From contig CAUYUJ010016360.1 of NCBI GenBank assembly GCA_963575745.1, positions 659,601 through 723,600 on the forward strand: a stretch of DNA of 64,000 nucleotides. Direction: 5' to 3'. The DNA comes from Prorocentrum cordatum. Lineage: Eukaryota > Sar > Dinophyceae > Prorocentrales > Prorocentraceae. The position numbers and the translations under genes were made by a program. The notes under the pieces were generated by a model. That model had not been told where the DNA came from and searched no databases. It saw nothing but the letters and a program-made list of their open reading frames with translations. Shown piece by piece: positions 22,785 through 32,744 of the stretch (its first letter is position 1; the number at the start of each line of letters is the position of its first letter).

Positions 22785-22925
22785 CACACAGACACAATTA
22801 ATCGTCGATTTCAAGGAAAATATGGGAAAATATGGGAAGTGGGGGGGAGCCAAAAACCCAGAAACTATGGGAAAATATGGGGGATATTTTCATTTGTGTG
22901 TATTTATGTGTGTGTGTCCTGGGGC
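22785..22925. repeat. Dispersed repeat with ACACACAGACAC/GTGTGTGTGT ends, copy 2
   Basis: AAAACACACAGACACAATTA at the left; ATGGGAAAATATGGGAAG and ATGGGAAAATATGGGGG inside; TATGTGTGTGTGTCCTGGG at the right. Same layout as 12455-12612. Confidence 0.6.
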
Positions 22926-23101
22926 CACTTCAAGAGTTGAAAGCAGAGCGTTCTGGAGAATTGGCAGAGCCGTTCCGGAGCGCCCTGGAACGGCCGCGGC
23001 GCCGAAAACAGCCTCCATGCCCGCCAGCCTGTCCTTGCACTAGCTTTCCGGACCTCCGACGTTGCGTGTTTTTTGTCAACGTGGACCCCCGGCTGTTTGG
23101 A

Positions 23102-23257
23102 TAGGGGGCCGCATGCGAACCCTACCCCTTCCCCCCCACGATTTCTGAGGGGGAGGGTGTGGTTCACTCTGTTCGGGAGCTCCCGAGCGAAGCGAACCCC
23201 ACCCTCCCCCTCAGAAGTCGTGGGGGGTAGGGGTAGGGTTCGCAGGTGGCCCCCTAC
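23102..23257. repeat. Foldback repeat family F3, copy 1
   Basis: Arms of about 60 bp. The left arm contains GGGGGCCGCATGCGAACCCT and ACGATTTCTGAGGGGGAGGG. The right arm is its reverse complement through TCCCCCTCAGAAGTCGTGGG and GTTCGCAGGTGGCCCCC. The loop is about 35 bp. A second, diverged copy lies at 28030-28182. Confidence 0.75.
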
Positions 23258-23399
23258 TGGACCTTTTTCCCGGGACCGGATTTTTCGTTCCCGAGTCATT
23301 TTTGACAGCGTCGGGGTCCAGCAAGGGCCCCCGTGGGCCGAAAGTTGGGAACAGGCTGTTCCTCCTTCTCCCCTCCTCCCTTGTTTCCCTTTTTCCCAG

Positions 23400-23445
23400 T
23401 TCTTCTCCTCCTCCTCCTCCTCCTCCTCCTCCGCCTTCCCTTCCT
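23400..23445 (+). repeat. TCC microsatellite
   Basis: TTCTCC(TCC)n then GCCTTCCC, directly before the Cys-rich frame at 23459. It could act as a pyrimidine tract for a splice acceptor. Confidence 0.9.
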
Positions 23446-23458
23446 CTCCCTCGGTGTT

Positions 23459-23560
23459 GCGCGCGCTTGTTCCACATGCGGGGTGAGGAAGAACTCGGCT
23501 TTCAAGTGCAACCGCTGTCTCGCTTGCCTCTCTGGCCTCACCACGACGTCTTCAAATTAG
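23459..23560 (+). CDS. Possible short Cys-rich exon
   Basis: The frame reads ARACSTCGVRKNSAFKCNRC then LACLSGL, giving CxxC-(x10)-CxxCxxC, a zinc-binding-like pattern. It follows a strong pyrimidine tract and stops at 23558-23560. I see no matching partner exon, and a CAG/AG|G acceptor is not obvious. It could be part of a decayed gene or a chance frame. I do not recognise the family. Confidence 0.25.
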   Translation, partial: ARACSTCGVRKNSAFKCNRCLACLSGLTTTSSN

Positions 23561-23954
23561 CCTTCGGTGGTTGGCAGCATCCGCGTTTTGGCAGCCGCTG
23601 TGGAGGCATCTTGTTCGCGGGCATTTTCTCGATCCAGAAAAAACTAGTTGACGCAAGTTTTTCGTGCCGAACGGCCTGGGTGTGTCTTTTTCTGGAGGCC
23701 CTGGTGGGCGGTGTGCACGCCCTCCCCACACTGCAGGCGGAGGAAAGAAGAGCGGCACCACCACCACCAGGAGTGACACCTCCATCGATGAGGTCCACGA
23801 GCCCTTTCCGAGCTGGGGACGGGGTGTCTCGAGCGGGGAGGGGTGACCACAACATTCCGAGGAGCCCCTTCCCCCCCGGGCTCCTCGCACTGGTGGGCGA
23901 TGCCGCCCCTCTCGCTCGAACATTTCTTGCAAAAAAAATGGCCCAAGGATGATT

Positions 23955-24036
23955 GTACCGGAGGTCCGCTCGGAATTCTTGGTTCGGCGCCGGGCCCCCC
24001 TCCGTGGCGCGCAAAGGGGGCCCAGCGCCGAGCCTC
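23955..24036. repeat. Foldback repeat family F1, copy D (short)
   Basis: GTACCGGAGGTCCGCTCGGA, TTCTTGGTTCGGCGCCGGGC, a GTGGCGCGCAAAG loop, then GGGCCCAGCGCCGAGCC. Only the inner part of the inverted repeat remains. Confidence 0.6.
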
Positions 24037-24207
24037 GCTCCTCCTGTTCCCTGGGTGCTGCCAGAGGTGCCCCCCTGGCCCAGAGAGTGCCCCCAGGCTT
24101 CTCGGGGCGGCCCAGGCGGCCTCCAGAGCACCCCATCACGAGGCCCGGAGGGCCCGCGGGCCCCCAGAATAGCGCGACAAGCTGGGGGCACCTCGGGCCA
24201 GGGGCAC

Positions 24208-24302
24208 AGGAGGAGGAGGAGGAGGAGGAGGAGGAGGAGGAGGAGGAAGAGGAGGAGGAGGAGGAGGAGCAGGAGGAGGAGGAGGAGGAGGAGGAGCAGC
24301 AG
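24208..24302 (+). repeat. (GGA)n microsatellite
   Basis: Nearly pure GGA/GAG run with a few AGA and GCA variants, just upstream of the LINE-like element at 24406. Confidence 0.95.
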
Positions 24303-24405
24303 GCCACAGCCTCGAATCGGTTTCCTACTCGGCACGTCGGCGCATGGCGCGCCCTCTTGCACAGTGCCAGGTACATCGACTGGTCGCTCGCATCTGTCCT
24401 GTGAT

Positions 24406-24790
24406 CAGAGGCCCGCGACCTGGCCACTACTCTGCAGCTCGACGCCGAGCGCAAGCGGGACCAATAATGGAAGACTTGGGCCCACAAGCACAGCGACGCT
24501 GGAGGCGGCGCTCTGTTTGCGGTCAGCAAGCCCCCGACGCCCTGGTATTCCAGCCCCTCCTTCAGCGCTGCTGGCGAGGCTAGACCTGCCCCAGCCTCTT
24601 TGCAGCAAGAGATGCAACTCTTAGTGGAGGAGTGGAGTTCGTTCTGGAGGGTGGGGGAGGAGGAGACCCCGCTCGATTGGCCAGCCGACATGGGGCCGCC
24701 GCTGCCAGACTTTTCGGTAGACGACCTCCGTGCCTGCCTGAAGACGTTCAAGGCGTCCTCAGGCACGGGGTTCGATCAGATCAGACCTCT
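24406..24790 (+). pseudogene. LINE 1: region N-terminal to the reverse transcriptase
   Basis: The frame reads DLATTLQLDAERKRDQ, a TAA at 24465, then WKTWAHKHSDAGGGALFAV and, near the end, FSVDDLRACLKTF then SSGTGFDQIRP. The G-T-G-F-D segment is the start of the RT fingers, which select the active fold. After 24786 the frame must shift by one base to continue. It is the beginning of the RT polypeptide and is inactive as it stands. Confidence 0.6.
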
Positions 24791-25833
24791 GTGACGACGG
24801 CCTCGCCTCCCTCCGTCTCCTCATCCTCCTCATCGAGAGCAAGCTGACTTGGCCTAGCTGCTGGAGCAAATTCGTGTTTTTAACCAAACGCACGGGTGGG
24901 CTGCGTCCCATCGCACTGCTGCACGTGCTGGCGCGCGTGCAGGCACGCCTTCGCAGGCCCCTACTTCTGAAGTGGCAACAGAGTAACTTTCGGAGTTTCT
25001 GGTGGTCTACGTCGGGGAGGGGGTCGGAGCGGCTCGTGTGGGTCCAGGCTGCCTCTTCGGAATGGGCTGTCAGCCAAAAGTTGTGTGCAAGCACCGTCCT
25101 GCTCGATCTTCGCAAAGCCTTCGAAAGTGTCAGACACGATGTGCTGCTAGACGCTGCTCGGAAGACTGGCTTTCCCTTGAGGCAGCTTCGGCTGCTCGTC
25201 AACTTGTATCGTTCGCCGCGTGTGCTCGAATATTCTGGCGTCAACTCGCAGCCCATCGTCACCCAGCAGGCCGTGCTTGCTGGCTGCCAGTTTGCCACGC
25301 TTTGCCTGCAGATGGTGCTTCTATGTCCGCTCGACACCGTCCAGGCAGCCTTTGTTCCGTGTACCCGTCAGGAAGTGCAGTTAGGAGTTGTAGTAGACGA
25401 TTTTGGGCTTCACAAGGTTGGCTCACATCAATCAGTCAAGAGTGAGTTGGCCAGCGCCACCATCATGCTGCATCACGAGCTAGAGAAGATACGCCTGCCA
25501 GTTCACAGGCAGAAGAGTAGGGTTCTCGCATCCACCCCCAGCCTCAGGCACGAGCTCGCCGCCGTTCTCAGCTCTCGTCGGGTTCTTGCCGTCCAGTCTG
25601 AACGCAACCTGGGGGTGGACTACGCGGCTGGCGGGGTCATCAAGCGATCCACCAAGCGCGGTCGCAGGGTCGCCGCCGCCGCTAGACAGCGCATGATAGT
25701 TTCTATTGCCAGCAAGCTACGCAAGCGCGTAGCACATCACATGGTCCGAGCTGCCGTGCAGGCCTCCACCGCATACGGGTCGGGGGTGATGGGCAGCTCG
25801 GAGACCGAGTTTCGACAGGCGAGATTTTTGTAA
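24787..25833 (+). pseudogene. LINE 1: reverse transcriptase core
   Basis: RNA-directed DNA polymerase of a non-LTR type element. Visible motifs are GGLRPIALL (fingers), AVLLDLRKAFESV near 25096-25134 with the catalytic Asp of motif A (first V read from GTC), AVLAGCQFATL near 25272 (motif B) and VVVDDFGLH near 25390 (motif C Asp-Asp, with Val in place of the usual Tyr/Phe). The catalytic residues are present. A TAA at 25831-25833 ends this stretch, but the frame resumes at once with ASVQCQRLHGRSPALLLQML. No ATG context is convincing, and the frame is open from upstream. Confidence 0.75.
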
Positions 25834-26820
25834 GCCAGCGTCCAATGTCAGCGCCTGCACGGGCGCAGCCCCGCGCTACTCCTACAGATGCTAGGGGTTC
25901 GGCAGCTCGACCCAGCGTACGCTTTGAATATCACGCCCCTCCTCCACCTCGCCTCCGCGGTCTGGGAGTCCTGGGTTCCGCGGGGCGTCGTCGTGGCTGG
26001 CCTCCAAGGGGCCTGCCGCGCTCTGGAAGGGCACTCCTCGCCCTGGAAAGCCATCCGTGGACCCTTCTCCGCGTGCGTGGCTACGGCCAAGAGGCTGGGC
26101 ATCAGTATCGACGGCCTGCGATGGTACCATCCTGTCGTTGGCTATTTTTCGTTGACGGAGCTGTGTCCTCGCACGATCGTGCTTCCGCTGACGCGCATCG
26201 TGGACGCTTGGTGTTGGCACAGAGTAGCCGAGCATCTCGATCAGCCTGCCTTTCAGCGCGGGCCGTTCCTGACCCCAATTGTTTCGGGCATGCGAGCGCT
26301 CACAACCCAAGAAAAAGCGCACATCGTCTCCGTCGTCTCTGAAGGTCAGTGGCCGCAGGCGCGGCAAGCGGAGTGCAGGCTCTCAGAATCGGCCGTTTGT
26401 CAGGTTTGCCTCGATTCTCCTGGCACTCTCTTGCACAGGCACCTCGCGCGCACTGGTCACGAGCAGGTCTTCGGTCTCGAAACCCCGCCCGTGGCCGCCT
26501 GCCTCCTCCGCGCCAGCGACAGCCCTCCCGTCCGCCTCCTCGCCGAGAGGCTGCTGGTGCCGCTGCCTGCCCCTCCTCCCCCCTCGCCTCCTCCCCCCGC
26601 GGAGGTCTGGGTGAAAGGAGACCCCAGCATGCTGGACGGGGATGTCTTTCTCGACGGGAGCCTCCTCGACGGAGAGCTTCCCCCCGCCGCGCAGTCCCTC
26701 GCCTGGGCCTGTGTCGCTCTTCAGGACGATCGGCCCATCGCGGCCGCTGTTGTTGCAGGTGGCCTCCCCGCAGGAATGTATGGCATTGACGCATGTGAGC
26801 TCTGGGTTCTTTCTCATGGC
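25834..26820 (+). pseudogene. LINE 1: thumb, Cys/His motif and first half of RNase H
   Basis: In frame with the RT core. It contains CQVCLDSPGTLLHRHLARTGH, a Cys-Cys-His-His pattern, and then a Pro-rich linker. GDVFLDGSLLDG supplies the first catalytic Asp of RNase H, and GIDACELWVL supplies its Glu. RNase H removes the RNA strand after reverse transcription. The frame keeps open to 26982 but loses the pattern near 26815, where the domain continues one base over. Confidence 0.7.
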
Positions 26821-27613
26821 CCTCCGTTTATCTGCCCCTGGCGCCACCTTCTGGACCGATTATCAGTTCGTGTTTGGAGGGGTCTGGCTGCGGGGGAAAG
26901 CTTTTTGTTGCTCGGCCAAGTCGGCCTGGGCGGATATCTGGATCCTGGTGTGGGCCTGCCTCGAAGATCGGGGGGGGGGTGACTGTTTGCGGTTGCACCA
27001 GGTCAAGGCCCACACCACCCGCGGCGACCTTGAGCGAGGCGCCATCTCCGAGCGCCAGCGCGCAGGCAATCAGCTTGCCGACGCTGCCGCGAAGGAGGCT
27101 GCCGCCTATACCCGCGTGTCGTCGGAGTACCGTCACAGAACTAAGGCCCAGGCCAAGGTTGTTAAGTTCCTCACCATCTGGACTGGCCGTATAGGCCTCA
27201 AGATGGCCGACATCGATGCGGAGCACGTTCCTCCTGGGAGGCGCAGGCTGCTGCCGCGTAAGGAAGCCTGTGTCGTGCTGCCGCCAGAGGTTGTGGTTCC
27301 GCCCGTTCTCTCCAGGGCCGACGTTGCCCTCGCCGCTCTGGCTCGCGGCGGGCACGTCACTCGTCGCGCTTTCCCCATCTCCCTTGCCAGTGGGGCGAAG
27401 GGGATCGTCTGTGCTGTGTGCGGCGCTGGAGGCGTCACCCTCCAGGCCTCCTTCCGCGAGGCCTGCAGCCAGAGGCCCACGGCCTGGGGAGGCCGCGTCT
27501 TGAGGTGCCTGGCCCAGGGCCGCTACAAGTTGGGGCGGGACTGGGTCCCGCTCGTCGAGCCCTGGCGGCCCCGCGATCTCGTCGAGAGTGGTCAGGCACT
27601 TCGTCCGCTTTAA
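26810..27613 (+). pseudogene. LINE 1: second half of RNase H and C-terminal domain
   Basis: Continues RNase H with MALRLSAPGATFWTDYQFVF (third acidic residue, Asp), LHQVKAHTT and GNQLADAAAKEAA, which is the conserved C-terminal helix with Asp. A 150-residue tail follows with CAVCGAGG and LRCLAQGRYKLGRDW and ends at a TAA at 27611. The same kind of tail ends the other two elements in this window. Confidence 0.72.
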
Positions 27614-27642
27614 GTTTTGAAGGGGGGGGGGCCCTGTCGCCG

Positions 27643-27676
27643 GCCCCTGCCAGGGCAGTCATCCCCTGGCAGGGTG
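27643..27676 (+). other. Hairpin just 3' of LINE 1
   Basis: CCCCTGCCAGGG, a 7-base loop, then CCCTGGCAGGG-type sequence give an 11-bp perfect GC-rich stem about 30 bases after the RNase H/tail stop. In some LINEs a 3' stem-loop is what the reverse transcriptase recognises; that role here is an inference. Confidence 0.6.
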
Positions 27677-27699
27677 ACAAAAAGGTCTCGTTCTGATGG

Positions 27700-29138
27700 G
27701 CCCCCCCTCCAGTTTTGCCAGGATCGAGGGACCTCGCCCCTTCTTCCTTTGGTCAGTGCGCAGGAGGTGGAGGATGAGGAGGAGGAGGAGGAGGCACCTC
27801 GGGCCAGGGGCACTTCTGGCAGCACCCGCGTTCCCCCCCTTCGCTCCCGTGCAGGCGCGGCGGGCCCCGCGGCCCGACGGCGCCGCCGGGGGGCGGCAGG
27901 CGGCGCGCGGGGGCTCGGCCGCGCCACGGCCACGCGCCGCGAGCGGCGCTCGCGCGGGCGCCCCGCGCGGCGGCGAGGAGCCTCGGCTCGCCCGCCGGCC
28001 TGGGCCTCCCATAAGGGGGGGGGGGGGGGGGGGGGGCACAGGCGAGCCCTGCCCCTGCCCCCCACGACCTCCTCGCGAGGCTGGGGCAAAACCCTTCGAC
28101 CGGGAGCCTCCCGAAAGAACGAGGCGAGCCCCAGAACTTGCGGGGGGCAGGGGTAGGGGGTCGCACGTGGCCCCCCCGCTTTCCCGCTCCTTCTTTTCCT
28201 GCTCTCCTTCCTTGTCTTTCTCGTCGTCTGCTTGCTTCTCCCTCCTCCCCTCCCCCCCCTCCTCCGCCCTTCTCTCCCTCCCTCCCCCCTCCTTTCCCTC
28301 CCTTTTTTTTTTTCTCCCCAGATGGCGCGGCGCCCGGCCCCTCTCGGCCGAGGGCGTGCCGCCGCGCCGCGTTCTCTCCGGCGCGCGGCCCCGGCGTCTC
28401 GAGGAGGGCGCCGCGGCCGCCGGGGGCAGGCGCCGCCCCGGGCGCGGCGGGTCTTCCCCGCCGCGCTCGCCGCGGTGCGGGCTGCGTCTCCCTGGGCGCG
28501 GAGCGCAGAGTTTGCCGTGGGTTTGTCGTGGTGCCGGCGTCGTCCACGTGGGCGCGTCGGGAACAGGTGGCGCGGCGACATGTGTGTTACGGGGGAAATT
28601 GTGCGACCCAAAGGGTGCCAGAAATAGTGACCGAGAACGAAGTGCGGCTTACATTGTTGCCGAAGCTGGACATGGTGTCCGCTTCGCACCCGGAATTTGG
28701 GTCACACTCGGGCGCGGTCGGACAATTCCGGGCGCCAGTTTCGGTCACATTCGGGCAGAGCTTCGGCCACAGATTCGATCGATATACCGGCCTGATAGGG
28801 GCGAGGCTGCGCGACAGACGGGCCTGAGGCCATTCCTGGGATGGTAAGACGTCGGGTTGCGCACAGAGCCACCCCAGGTAGTTCCAGCTGGCCTCAACAG
28901 GCTCTCCGAGTAATTAGTCCCTGCTGGCCAGAACAGGCGCCCCGAGTAGTCCGGTGCGATCTTAGCGCCGCTGCATCGGCGACGCGGCTCGATGTGGGGC
29001 CCGATTTTCTCCACGCCGATGGCGCAGATGCATCCGCGATGCGGCACGATCCTCCGACTGAGCCTACTCGGAACTCATTACGGAGGCCTCCAGACCGCCC
29101 CCATCGGCTATGAAGCAGACGCCGAACAGTCAGAATCG
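27700..29138. other. GC-rich non-coding stretch
   Basis: Contains a short GGA run (27772-27793), a G homopolymer of about 20 at 28017-28036, the F3 foldback copy, a C/T-rich tract (28195-28320) and otherwise GC-rich sequence. Arg/Pro/Ala-rich frames are open on both strands because of base composition. I see no gene. Confidence 0.45.
28030..28182. repeat. Foldback repeat family F3, copy 2
   Basis: Left arm GGCGAGCCCTGCCCCTGCCC then ACGACCTCCTCGCGAGG; right arm GGCGAGCCCCAGAACTTGCG then GGGGCAGGGGTAGGGGGTCG and GTGGCCCCC. It matches 23102-23257 in arm order and loop position. Confidence 0.6.
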
Positions 29139-29235
29139 GCACAAGCATAAACTTTCGGAGGTCCGCGCGGATGTCTTGGATCGGCGCTGGGAACCGTCCC
29201 TGGCGGCGCCTCCGGCGTGCTCCACGCGCCTGGAA
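29139..29235. repeat. Foldback repeat family F1, copy E (left arm only)
   Basis: GCACAAGCATAAACTTTCGG, then TCTTGGATCGGCGCTGGGA and CCCTGGCGGCGCCTCC, as in the 1194 copy. The right arm is missing and unrelated sequence follows. Confidence 0.6.
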
Positions 29236-29574
29236 TGTCACGCTTGTTGCCTGAGATTGGGCACCGGACCATCCTGGGGGACTGATTTCTCCGCTTGGGC
29301 CGTTTTGTTTGTAGTCCTGGAGCCCAAGACGGGCCGTCACGGTCCCAAACTCAGGGCTCTCTTCTCCGTCGTTGGATGTGTTAGTGTCTGACATGCGCCC
29401 CTCTTGATCCTTTCCCTAGGGCCAGCTTTTCGTTCTGAGTCGGTTTAGACGGACTTGGGGCAAGGAAGCAGCACACAGAGGCCGAAAGTGAACAAAAGGT
29501 TGCCGTCACGAGTTTTTTGTGGTGTCGCCTGGTTCTGAGCCGAGTAGCACGCGATCAAGACTTGTTCAGGGCGG

Positions 29575-29910
29575 GGTCCATTTGGACCTCATCGAACCGA
29601 TTGGATTGGGATGGCAGCCAGTCCGATCCAGTTATGTTCCGACGGTCCGGTTGGGCTTGATGTTTGCATGGCCGATCCGATTTGATTTCAGTTCCGTGCA
29701 GATGCAGGCCGATCCGACACGCATTCCTGGGCATGCCAAAAGGTACCGACACCACTACTCGACGGACCTTTCCCTGGTGCGTCCTTGCCAGAATTCCGAG
29801 GATAATCCAGCCGTTGCGACGAGAGATTTCCACGACGAGCAGTGGTATCGGTACCTGCTCCTCCTCTGAAGTCATTTTCGATCTGGCCTCCCGCTTCGAT
29901 GCTGACTGAC
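29575..29910. repeat. CCGATCCGA-rich dispersed repeat F9, copy 3
   Basis: Contains GGCCGATCCGATTTGATTTC, AATCCAGCCGTTGCGACGAG and TTTCCACGACGAGCAGTGGT, aligned in order with 21890-22265. The flanking stretch 29910-30640 shows GGAGGCCTTCGG-type short repeats and nothing I can call a gene. Confidence 0.5.
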
Positions 29911-30648
29911 ATTGCGACTGACGACGGAGGCTTTCGGCGGAGGCCTTTGGTGCCTGCCCTCGGCGGCGGCCTTCGGCGGAGGCCTTCGACTTCGAGCCCC
30001 AGCATCGTGATCCTTTCGCAGCGCGGGCCCCCGGAGGTCTCGGAGGTCTCGACCCATTCCTTGGGACGAGCTTCTCATCCCGAGTCGGTTTTTGCCATTC
30101 CTGGTGCCCGGCGAAGCCGCCCCCGAAGCCGAACATGAGCAATGCTTTTCCGACGTGGTCCCTTCCCCTGGGATGCAACTCCAAGGAGGTTGACTTCTGA
30201 ATCGGCGCTGGTCTATCCTCTATCCCTGGTCGAAAGCTGGCCTAATCCAGTTTCATCCTGCTTAATCCAGTTCAATCTCGCTCAATCCGGCGTTTGTTTA
30301 ATCTGGTTGAATCCTGAGCTTAATCAAGGCTCATCTGGCTCATTGGCCACTTCGTCAGGCTCGTTGTCTTTTTCACCTTTTTCCTGACGAAGACCTCCGA
30401 GGCGCTGCCGCCTAACTTTTCGATCCGATCTCCCCATGTGCTGCCGACTGGAGACAATTTTTGGGGGTTCTGGCGAAAACGCGGATTATCGGGCCCGCCT
30501 GACCCCCCAGATATTGTAGTGGCCTCCGGCCAGTGCCGCCGATCTAGGACGCTTCCGTTGCTGCCGGAAACGCACGATGGCGGTCACGACCGGCGACGAC
30601 GGCGAGCGGTGAGGATGCTGATGAGGAGTGGGAATAGAGGACACGGGG

Positions 30649-31180
30649 TAGGAGGAGGAGGAGGAGGAGGAGGAGGAGGAGGAGGAGGAGGCGGAGGAGG
30701 AGGAGGAAGAGGAGGCGAGGGGAGGAGGAGGAGGAGGAGGAGGGAGGAGGAGGAGGAGGGAGGAGGAGGAGGAGAGGAGAGGAGGAGGAGGAGGAGGAGG
30801 AGGAGAGGAGGAGGAGGAAGAGGTGGAGGAAGGAGGAGGGGGAGGAGGAGGAGGAGGAGGAGGAGGAGGAGGAGGAGGAGAGGAGGAGGAGGAGGAGGCG
30901 GAGGAGGAGGGGGAGGAGGAGGAAAGAGGATGAGGAGGAGGAGGAGGTGGTGGAGGAGGAGGAGAGGAAGGGAGGAGGAGGAGGAGGAGAGAAGAGGAGA
31001 AGAGGAGAAGAGGAGAGGAGGAGAAGAGGAGAAGAGGAGAAGAGGAGAAGAGGAGAAGAGGAGAAGAGGAGAAGAGGAGGAGGAGGAGGAGGAGGAGGAG
31101 AAAAATAGTATTAATAATAAAAAGAATAAGAAGAAGGAAGAGCAGGAGGAGGAGGAGGAGGAGGAGGAGGATCATGATGA
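30649..31180 (+). repeat. 530-bp GGA/GAA purine tract
   Basis: One strand is almost entirely purine: (GGA)n, then GAGAAGAGGA repeats at 31000-31080, then (GGA)n and an AATAATAAAAAGAATAAGAA patch. It is the longest homopurine tract in the window. Arg/Glu/Gly-rich frames across it come from the repeat. Confidence 0.97.
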
Positions 31181-31679
31181 GGTGGAAGGGGGTGGGATCG
31201 GCAGGAGTAGCAGGATGCTGATGGCGAGGAGGAGCAGGAGGAAGTGGAAAGTGGAAGAGGGGAAGGGGAGAAGGAGGAGCATGACAAGAATGAGGAGATG
31301 TTCGGTGGTTGTTGGAAATGTCCGGCGGTTGTTGGAAAGCTTCTTCGGGGCCAGGTGTTGGTTGTCATTGGGTTTACGCCTCGCCGATTTGGTGCACTCT
31401 CTGAAAAGTGTCGTGCTAGAGTTGTCTGCGTCACAGTTCTTTGTGGAGCCTTGTGCATCACCGGTCTCTGCTGGGAGCCATGGAGTTTTTTGGGTCCCTG
31501 GGGCCTTCGCACGACCACCTGCGGGCTCTTTGTGAGATCGTGGATGTGAAAGACATCGAAGACGGGAGAATATGTGAAAGCGTGGAGGAACCTATCGTCT
31601 TGAAGCGCTTATGTTCAGACGTGAGCGTCGTGGAAGCATTGGGGCCGGTTTGGGCTTCTCGGGGGGGGGGGCCTTGGAG

Positions 31680-32025
31680 GCAGCCTGGAGGCCTCTTGAA
31701 GGCGTTTTTTTTTGTTGTTGTTTAACCCCTGGGGCCTTCAAGGGGGTTCAGGGTGCCTCTTCGGGGCCAGCTGGAAGCGTCTTGGGGCCTCTTCAGGCCT
31801 CTTGGGGGCCTCTCTGGGACTGTTGGGGGCTTCTTGGGCCGCCTTCGGCACTTATTCTGCCGTCTTGGCGCCCTTTCACGCGCCTCTTGGGCCCGTCCTG
31901 GGGCCCTCTTGGGCCTTTCCGGGTGCCTCTTGGGCCATTTTGGGCCCTTCCTGGGCCGTCTTTGGGCCCTCTTGGCGGTTTTTTGGGCCGCTTTGGTTTT
32001 CGTATGGCGTCTGCGACGCTCTGAA
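31680..32025 (+). repeat. Degenerate CTTGGGGCCTC minisatellite
   Basis: Variants of CCTCTTGGGGGCCTC and TTCTTGGGCCG, of the same type as 6640-7810. The preceding 31180-31680 and following 32025-32740 hold no feature that I can support. Confidence 0.7.
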
Positions 32026-32744
32026 GGCCCAAGAGGCGAATATGCTAAAAATATAAACTTTCCAGCAGGAATGGGGCGCTTGTTGTTTTTCCCTTTTTTT
32101 GGAGGCGTTCACAGGGCTTCTGAGGGCATTGTGGAGGCTTCTGGAGCCGCTTTGGGGACAGATTGGGCGTCTTGTAGCGATCGTTCGGCGACTCGTGGCT
32201 CTCTTGGCCCATATTGGGGCCCTCCTGGGCGAGGGGGCCGTCCTGGACTGAGCTGGATTTTCGATTCCGTCCAGGGAATCAAATCGACCCCACCCCCCTC
32301 CCCCTTGCCCCGGCAATGCCACCCGGGCACCCACCCCCCAGTAGAGCTGAAACTCAGGAATTGAGGCTGAGGCTGTTTTGAGGGTCTTTGAAACACTCGC
32401 AGGTCTAGAGGGGGCGCGCAGTATTGATGCGTACGCGGGGCTGCCAAAAACGATAAGGTCAGGTTGTCAGCCGGCTACCCCCCACCACCAGGTAATCCAA
32501 GTTTCCGCCAAACAATCAAAAACTAGATCCGTAAGGGCTTCGCCCCCTGCCGCCGGCTCCCTGTCTCGGATAATGGGCAACGCAAGAGCGAAATCATGAG
32601 GCCGTGGCGCCGCCGTGAAGCAGCTTCGGGACTTCACGCGAAAACGATGAGTAATCTGCAAGACAAATTGAGATTCTGATGATGTTGTTGAATTCGATGT
32701 TGTATTTCGAGCTTGCTCGCGTATGCTGTGTAAAAAATGTTCTA

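Larger units (their letters stand above)
24406..27680 (+). mobile_element. LINE-like retroelement 1, degenerate
   Basis: Plus-strand order: an N-terminal reverse-transcriptase region, RT motifs, a Cys/His motif, RNase H and a C-terminal Cys-rich domain, then a hairpin at 27643-27676. Breaks seen: an in-frame TAA at 24465, a one-base frame change near 24786, a TAA at 25831 and a frame change near 26805-26820. The coding remains are otherwise long and well conserved, which suggests fairly recent decay. The 5' end is not defined; a GGA tract precedes it. Confidence 0.75.

Noticed and set aside
27617-28847. Long Arg/Pro/Ala frames on both strands near 28 kb
   Set aside because: High GC removes stop codons in all frames; no motif and no codon pattern favours one frame.
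30438-31535. 365-codon Gly/Arg/Glu frame
   Set aside because: It is the translation of a 530-bp GGA tract plus flanks, with no domain.
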